A DNA stretch of 64,000 bases from Sesamum alatum (Eukaryota > Streptophyta > Magnoliopsida > Lamiales > Pedaliaceae): positions 17,217,395 through 17,281,394 of the forward strand of contig JACGWO010000004.1 of the NCBI GenBank assembly GCA_034509735.1, given 5' to 3'. The notes beneath the pieces are model-generated. The model had not been told where the DNA came from. It was given only the letters and a program-made list of their open reading frames with translations, and did not search any database. Positions 57,236 to 64,000 of the stretch are shown here, one piece after another; the first letter of the stretch is position 1; each line of letters begins with the position of its first letter. Both the position numbers and the translations under genes were made by a program.

Positions 57236-60200
57236 TGTTTTCTTGTTGTCAACATCATTACACAAAATACTCCTCTTTTTTTTTTTTTTTTTTTTTTTTC
57301 AGTGGTGGTTTCTATAATTATGCAAAAAAATAGGAATGATTTTATAAAGAAACTATAAGTTTTGGAGTGTAAATATAATTATCCCTAAAAAGTATGCCTA
57401 ACTAACAAAATTGACATTGCATGTGGGGAAGGCAAATATATACGTAGATATATACAGAGATTCTAATGTGTAGGGTTGAGAATGGAATATTTTGAGAACA
57501 TAGAGAAATATAATTAATGCAACTAAAAGTGTTACAGAAATAATAAAATATGATTAATCAAAATATAAGGGGTTATGAGAAATTTACCCAGAAAAATTGT
57601 GGTTCTTATATTGATAAGGAGTTGATGTTGTAATTGCCCATTTCTTAAGAAACTAACAACAATGGCACGCAATTCCCGCCCACATAATTTTATTGGATGC
57701 AATGCAAGAATTATTCATATTTTACTTAAATTGATCAAGAAATGCAATACATGTCGATAACACTTCGGAAAAAAAGAATTTCAATAGAATAGTATTTCTT
57801 ACAAAAAAAAAGTCAATACAAAATAAAAGACATTAGAATTCTACGAACTAAAGAGAAATTTTTCATAAATTAAATCCTTATTTTCACGAATTGATGTAAT
57901 TGTACTTGCTTCACTTTCGGTTCACCTTTCACATACATAAATAGGAAAAAATTAAAAATACAAGTCATAGTTAGAGGTGACAATTCAATTTGAACCCAAT
58001 AAATTAAAGACAGAGGGTGGGTAGCGGGTCCGGGGCGGGTCTCGGGTTCTTGAACCGCCCCGTTTATATATATTTTTTTACTTTATCATGATATAATAAA
58101 CAATTAATAAAATATTATATCATTTCATTTATTTATGTTAGGTACTTGTTCAAGAATTAATGAATTGAAAAATTGTCCAACAATACTTAACGATGACGAA
58201 GATGAAGAAGTAGTTACTAATGTATAATTGATATGAATTGTTTGTATATGTGTCCTTTACGGTCAATCATAGAACATTTTTTAACCAAACTTTTGTTGTT
58301 CTTTCGGCACACCACGTGAAAAATACAAATTATTGTAGTTTTAAAATGAAAAAAATGAATAATAGTACCTCCTGTACACACAAATAATACAAAATATTAA
58401 CCTGTTCATCTCGATAGTACTAAAAGAATAAGTAAAATTTTAACCATCGTAAACAAATTAAAATTGCTTACTAATGTCCTATTCTTGACTTCAAGTTTCA
58501 ATTGTAAATATTGTAATATAGGAGATGGAATTTGAATGTTTTTCAACTGATTATGTGCATCACATGCATGCATACTTAATTTGTTTTTATATTATATAAA
58601 CAGAAAATTTATAGTAAACGACACATGCAACATTTGACAATTGAGCAGTATTCAAAAACTACATCATGATTGACTTGCATATGAAGAGGAGTAAACAAAG
58701 ACCTCAATCTGTTGGATTAAATTATATAGCAAATACTTTCAAGCTAAAGAAATTCAACAATACATATAAGAAAGAAAACTCTAATTTAGATACTGAAAGC
58801 CCATGTATGTCTTTAAACATATTTCAAAGTCCCATCAAACACTAACTAGTGAGAAATTTATGCAAAAGTTCGGTGGCAGAAAAAGGAGGAGCAAGATACA
58901 TTAAGAGCAGACTCCCAACAATTTTGCTTAACTGCATCACCCAAAACCTCGAAAATAATCTTTGGTTTAAAAAAAGAATAAGATCAAATCAGAAAAAATA
59001 TATGAATGAAAAATAAAAATAAACACTGTGATGACCTCTAGTAATTCCATATACTCAAACAAATTCTCTTACACGTAAGTGAAAGGAATGAAATAAAGTC
59101 ACCAGACTTAGAAATAAATACATGAAAAATAAGACTGGATAATGTATGCATAATATACATAAATTGGGTTTTTTTTTTTTTTTTTGAGGGGGAGTGGTGG
59201 GGAAGTCTTGATTATATAAATCAATTAAATTTGTGAAACGTAACGTTCAAATAAGATAGTCAAGTAAGGGTTGTGATTCTTAAAGTTGGTAATATTTTTA
59301 AACCACCCACATTCTTTATTACTTAGAGCAATATTTGATTTTTTGAATAGTAGTTTAAATTGAAACACCGAAAAAGTGGTGAACACAGCAAACATGAACT
59401 TTTTGTTACTAAAATTAAAACCTGGAATTATACAAAGATATTTCACTCCCAATGATTCAAGGACCCCATATTTTCATCCTTGTTCATTATATGCTCACAA
59501 TCAAACGGATATAACAGAGATTCTTTACAATGCTGATGGTGCTAACTAAATTGATATAGAAATTTGCGTATGTATTACTTAGAAATAGCACATAAGAATA
59601 TTTGGCATTCTGAGAGAAATGCTTCAACATGCATGCATTTCAAGTAATCAAATCAAATATGGAAGAATCAAGAACAAATAGGTGAAAATTTAAAACTTGA
59701 TAGATTAAATAAATTTGTGAAATACAAACCTGGGAAAACAAAGCACGAACCAACGTTTAAGGACACCAAAGAGAGGGGGTTCCAAGACTACAAATTTGGA
59801 TGGGAAATTTTCTCAAACACTTTATGGGAATACATAACTTGAATGTTCGAAAAAAAACTTGGATTCTATAAGATCAATTAGTTCGTCTTCTGGAGAAGAT
59901 GAGAAAATTATTGATTCAAACATTTTCGATTTACTGATTTATCAAATTTATGTATGAATTAATTATCATATTATCTCTGCAGAAGAATAGAGAGTGTAGT
60001 AAAGAGAATAGACTCTTTTGTGGAAAAACAAAACTCAACCTTCAAAATTTTGAGATTCATATTTGTCGAAGTTTTTCTCCAAAAGTGTATAGCGTAAATT
60101 GTCCAATGTTTTCCTCTTGATAATCCTAACAAAAAATCACGATTTCTAGAAAAGCTTTTGAAAGAAATTTAATTAGTACTTCTATTGTACTAAAATCCAG

Positions 60201-60495
60201 AAGTTAAATTTCAAGAAAAAAACAAATTAACACACAAAAGCATACTTCCATTAGAGAAGAAAATCAAATTTGGGTGCAAGTGCTTGCATCGAAGGCGTAC
60301 CTGGGAAACTGGGGTTTATGAGCTTCCAAGACTTCTTAGAGAAAATATAAGTTTTGCAAGAAAAATGGAGAGAATTGAGAAGTGGGAAGTTGTGAGATGA
60401 GATGGAAGAAGATGGAGAGTGGGTTTGAACGTGGGTTTCTTTTCCATGAAGATAAAGGGTAAATTTGGGAACATCGATTGGAATTGTAGGGATTA
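57236..60495. other. Intergenic, nothing recognised
   Basis: AT-rich. A T run of 24 lies at 57276-57299 and another at 59168-59184. A G-rich patch (58014-58072) has a quadruplex-like GGGTGGGTAGCGGGTCCGGG. Short open frames have no motif. The minus strand at 60250-60450 is CT-rich and looks like a transcribed leader, without proof. Confidence 0.5.
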
Positions 60496-60500
60496 GGGAT

Positions 60501-60913
60501 TGATGTAGCAAGCGTCCCACATCGGTTGCAGATGAGGAGCTTGAGTGGCTTATAAGCCCAATGCCTCCTTTCCCTAGCAAGGCGCCTTTTCAGGACAAAA
60601 CCGTGAGGCTCATACAGAGTCAAAGCGGACAATACCTTGCGCAACGGGGCACCGATCAAGACGCAAGCCGCATCATTTGGCGCCGTCTGTGGGAACGAGG
60701 CCATGTGCCCGTCTCAAGCCCCTCGTCTGGGGGGATAATGATGTAGCAAGCGTCCCACATCGGTTGCAGATGAGGAGCTTGAGTGACTTATAAGCCTAAT
60801 GCCTCCTCTCCCTAGCAAGGCGCTTTTTCAGGACAAAACCGTGAGACTCATATAGAGTCAAAGCGGACAATACCTTGCGCAACGTGGCACCGATCAAATC
60901 GCAAGCTGCATCA
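60501..60913 (+). mobile_element. TRIM element, 413 bp
   Basis: Two LTRs of 175 bases (60501-60675 and 60739-60913), TGATGTAGCAAGCG to GCATCA, with only 63 bases between. The target duplication GGGAT is exact at 60496-60500 and 60914-60918. After the left LTR comes TTTGGCGCCGTCTGTGGGAA, a tRNA-Asp type primer site; before the right LTR comes the purine tract GGGGGGATAA. The LTRs differ at about ten positions. No coding capacity. A terminal-repeat retrotransposon in miniature. Strand follows from the primer site and purine tract. Confidence 0.92.
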
Positions 60914-60918
60914 GGGAT

Positions 60919-61216
60919 ATAATTGGTACTTAAAAAATGGTGTAGCATGATAACAAAATTGCGGTATTGTGAGTGTATCACCTATTTTCTTTATAAATAG
61001 TATAGATATTGAAGATAAATAGTATAGATAATATAATTTCGGTGTTTTCCAAAATGACAACATCAACTCTTATTGAATAAGATCCGAGACATCTTCGGTG
61101 CACAGAATTTTGTTAATCACGAACTGATTTGCAAAAGTCGAAAAACAATAACATTGATATTTACGACTTTAGCCTTCATTGTGTTGGATAGGAAAAGAGA
61201 AAAAGAAAATGATAAA
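60919..61216. other. Intergenic, nothing recognised
   Basis: Short AT-rich stretch between the TRIM and the pogo-like element. Confidence 0.6.
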
Positions 61217-61218
61217 TA

Positions 61219-62101
61219 AACTAAAACCTCTATAAATTAATACTTTATAAATTAATAAACTCTCTAAAATAATAAAATCTTTTGGACCCAACTTGGACCT
61301 TTGTAAAAAATCATCAAATTCGATAACATAGTAAGATAATAATTTTTCGGAAAATCCCTTTATAAGTATTAGGTCCCATTAAAACTCTAAATTAATAATT
61401 CATAAATATTACAATTATAAATACAATATCTGGATATTTCGCCGATTTGTGTCGCTTAATATCCCCACCCTGAAAGTTGGCTGAAAGGTACTCCGATGAT
61501 CTCTTGAGAGTGTTTGATATTGTACCTTGACTAATTTTCAAACGATATTTTTCATCAACCCACTCTTGTAAATTCCTTTTGAGTGCATGTGGGATAGTCT
61601 CTCTTATACTCACATAATACTTTACGCATTTGATCATTCATGGATGATTTTGCGATGTCTTTTAGATGAGAAGACATGGTTGGGTGTTATGAATTATTTT
61701 ATTTTCATATTAAGATTTATATAGTATATGTTTCATTCATTATGCATGAATATATTTAATTGGCTATAATAGTTATTTAAGTGCAACGAATTAATGAAAC
61801 ATGTATATTTAAGTAATTCCAATGAATGATATATGCATCCATGAATATAATAGTTAATTGTATACAATAAATTAATATTGTACATGAATATATATTAATT
61901 ACAAAGAATTGGTTGATGCATGACTATAATCAATGAAACATATATGAATTCATTTATTTTCAATACATATGTATTAAATTTGTTGAATTTAAAAAAGTTT
62001 CTCTTTTAATTAATAAAATATTAATTTATCCATATATTAATATCTCTCTAAATAATAAAATTTCATGGTTCCAAAGTTATTAATTTATAGAGGTTTTACT
62101 G
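61219..62101 (-). mobile_element. pogo-like (Tc1/mariner) transposon remnant
   Basis: Terminal inverted repeats: right (reverse complement) CAGTAAAACCTCTATAAATT, left AACTAAAACCTCTATAAATT, both going on to AATA and an ACTCTCTAAA/AGAGAG region. TA on both outer sides (61217-61218, 62102-62103) fits the TA target of this superfamily. The sequence is that of the Emigrant/Lemi1 group as I recall it. It carries an N-terminal transposase remnant, and the rest is deleted. Confidence 0.82.
61392..61676 (-). pseudogene. pogo-like transposase N terminus (CENP-B-type HTH)
   Basis: Minus strand from ATG 61676: MSSHLKDIAKSSMNDQMRKV, CEYKRDYPTCTQKEF, then one frameshift near 61580 and LQEWVDEKYRLKISQGTISN with TLKRSSEYLS and KRHKSAKYPDI. 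This is the first helix-turn-helix of pogo transposases (CENP-B N domain, binding the terminal repeats) and the start of the second. The DDD catalytic domain is missing, so it is not active. Confidence 0.78.
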
Positions 62102-62103
62102 TA

Positions 62104-63152
62104 CCATCCTTATGAAATAGAAGAATTGATAAAGTTCACCTATATTAAAGAAATAGTGAAAAGAGCTCCAATAAAATTTGATACTCTGCAACAAAACCCC
62201 CACAAACCAGCAGAGAGTGAGAGTCACCGGCCAAAATTGAGATTAGAACTATTTTTTAATCTAAATATCTATATATATCAACAAAACAATACCTCATATT
62301 TAGAGTTAAGAAATTAATTTTTTTAATTATATAGAAAATTTGTATCTATACTATTATAAAAGAAAATCTTTTGATCGTACTAATTTTTTATTGCCCCAAT
62401 TTACCCTTTCATTCATTCTATTTTTTCAAAAAAAATTGTCCATAATAGTAGTTTTATTATTTTTTAATCATTTTATAATTACAATTTTTTCCCCCTCAAC
62501 CACTACTCTATCTTTCTCTCTCACATCTATTCTTCACATTTTTTTCCTCACAAACTCCTCCTTCTCACATTCTTCTTTCATCTCACAAACTTCCTTCTTC
62601 CTCCTTTGAATATTGATTCATAGAAAAAGAACAAAATTGAGAAGAAAAGAAATCCTCTTTAATTTGCATCTTCCTTATATCTTCTGTTCATACAAGAGCA
62701 TTCAGAAATTCAACGATTGTGGTTCATATCAATAGCCTAAAAGCAATAGTGAACAGAGGCGAGCATCCAAGCTTTGTACTTTCCTGTCGGATTATTACTT
62801 ACTGAAAACCACATAGTAATCGCATCTCAAACAAAGGTCAGTTCTACTATTCGTTGCCAAACTTCTTACTTGTATTACTCTAAGATAGATGAGATGCAAC
62901 ACTAGTAGTAGTTCCACCTCTTTTAATGTATGAATTCCCTTTTATAGTAGAAAACTAGATTGGCAAAGGGTGAACTTTTGCACAAATATGAATGTAGTTT
63001 TCTTTCTGTTTTCACTTATCCACAATATAAAAGTTATCCAAATATGGTGTTGAGATCAGACGCCATTTTCAACATTTTTTTAGCTGACTTTGGAGTTAAT
63101 TTCATTCCAATTGCAATAAATATATTCAAGTTTATTAGAGTCAGATGGTTGG
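62104..63152. other. AT- and CT-rich intergenic, possible Helitron 5' end
   Basis: At 62345 TCTATACTATTATAAAAGAA after an A resembles the 5' end of plant Helitrons; no matching 3' hairpin with CTRR is seen before 63152. The rest shows CT-rich low complexity (62480-62600) and no gene. Confidence 0.35.
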
Positions 63153-63940
63153 TGTTGGGTGGACGTACCACCAGTGGATCACCCAGGAGTATTACACAAA
63201 TTAAAAATTACAGGCGGGAATGGGTTACAGAAACCCTTAAATTACAGATCACAAATGGGGGGTACAAAATTTAACAGAAGAACTATCAAACGTTGTAGGC
63301 TCAGGGAGCCAGATCTGGGGAGAGAAACTCACAGCCACATGGCCGGTACTCTTCGACCGGTTGCACTAGAGCAAACTCAGAGGAGAGCCACACAGGCTTC
63401 CTCTGAAATAGTAGAAAACTTCCACAAAGGATCCATTTAGTAAACACTCAGCCACTTAGAGACACAAAGTCCCTTAGAACCACTCAGTATGCTTTTAGGG
63501 CTTTTGTAGAGGAGAGGATAGATTCTCAGATCTTAGGTTATCCTCCATAAAAGGTGGCGGCACCTTTTATAGGACAAGGAGAAGGGAGGATGGCGTAGAG
63601 AATGGTCGGTGAAGCCATTTTCCGATGGCATTGGTAACGGCAGGGGGAGTTACAGAGGAGGAGAAGGAAGAGGCGCCTCAAGGACGCGAAAGGAGAAGTC
63701 TGGAGAAGAAATGGGGAAAGACAGATTAGGGTTAAGGGGAAACCCTATAAATACCTCGAGTAAGTAGGTCGGGTTTCGGACCAGGTCAGAAGAGAATGGT
63801 CCAAGCAACTTGAGTGGGCTGAGTGATCAGAGTAGAGTGGGCCTTGTGAAGTATTTGCTCAGGGCCATCTAGGTCTTGGAGTATCTGGGCTTTAGTGAGC
63901 TTCGGCCTCCCAAAGGGTCATGGGCCACATTATTCTAACA
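63153..63940 (-). repeat. 3' LTR of another retrotransposon (788 bp)
   Basis: Minus strand TGTTAGAATAATGTGGCCC at 63940 to CCACCCAACA at 63153. A TATA-like CTATAAAAGG (minus) lies near 63555-63565. To its right, on the minus strand, GGTCCAAGGTAGAGAA is the polypurine tract, so the body of the element is outside the window. The left flank GTTGG (63148-63152) should recur at the far end. Unrelated in sequence to the 2-kb LTRs, apart from the TGTTAGAATA start. Confidence 0.7.
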
Positions 63941-64000
63941 TTCTCTACCTTGGACCAGGACTCAAAAGGGAACCAAGGCCAAGGCCAGATCTGGCATTCA
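63941..64000 (-). mobile_element. 3' end of the internal region of the right-edge element
   Basis: Sixty bases next to the LTR, ending in a purine tract on the minus strand. No domain can be read. Confidence 0.5.

Noticed and set aside
60251..60704. Two minus-strand frames of 109 and 122 codons
   Set aside because: Both start inside the TRIM and run into CT-rich sequence; no domain. A leader exon of an unseen gene is possible but not shown.
1..64000. CRISPR arrays, bacterial operons, tRNA or rRNA genes
   Set aside because: None seen; the composition and all recognised families are plant nuclear.

Overview
The window is plant nuclear DNA, almost certainly from a eudicot. It has very AT-rich intergenic sequence, Ty1/copia and Ty3/gypsy retrotransposons with plant-type domains, several MITE-like inverted-repeat elements, and a decayed plant-mobile-domain (PMD) gene. 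I see no intact host gene, no rRNA or tRNA gene and no CRISPR. All coding sequence recognised is broken by stops, frameshifts, deletions or nested insertions.

Layout. (1) 1-14025: a Tat-like Ty3/gypsy element on the minus strand (Gypsy-1). Its gag is interrupted by a complete but decayed copia element on the plus strand (Copia-A, 3155 to about 12302). (2) 14.5-22.2 kb: AT-rich DNA with five long-inverted-repeat (MITE or foldback) elements and one complete non-autonomous LTR element of 2.24 kb (17163-19404, 5-bp target duplication CCTCA). (3) 22.8-57.2 kb: a PMD-family pseudogene on the plus strand in four pieces (22780-23714, 25892-26511, 28623-29480, 56859-57235). The pieces are separated by two solo LTRs of about 2.1 kb (TSDs CATTC/CACTC and TCTAT) and by one 27-kb copia nest (29481-56858).

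The nest. Copia-F (minus) contains Copia-G inside its 3' LTR (30376-52415, TSD ATAAG on both sides). G contains a tandem pair of minus-strand copia bodies, E and B, that share one LTR (36567-38540). B carries a fifth element piece, D (38983-41395). G's 5' LTR holds a third solo LTR (48823-50964, TSD ATCAA). Two MITEs with 9-bp target duplications sit in E's gag and in F's 5' LTR. The order of insertion can be read from the target duplications: PMD gene, then F, then G, then E/B and solo LTR-3, then D and the MITEs.

(4) 57.2-64 kb: AT-rich DNA with a 413-bp TRIM element (TSD GGGAT), an 883-bp pogo-like DNA transposon remnant (TA target duplication), and the 3' LTR of another retrotransposon running off the right edge.

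The copia elements form one set of related families. They have LTRs of about 2 kb starting TGTTRGAATAGGTGACC, long leaders, and an Angela/Tork-like gag-pol; that lineage assignment is inference from motifs recalled, not a tree. The most unusual signals are: a CpG-dense GC-rich module just after the 5' LTR in A, B and G, where a primer binding site is expected; a stem-loop with compensatory changes near the 3' end of the LTRs; loss of the TATA segment specifically from the 5' LTRs of A and B; and the PMD gene broken by 27 kb of nested elements.
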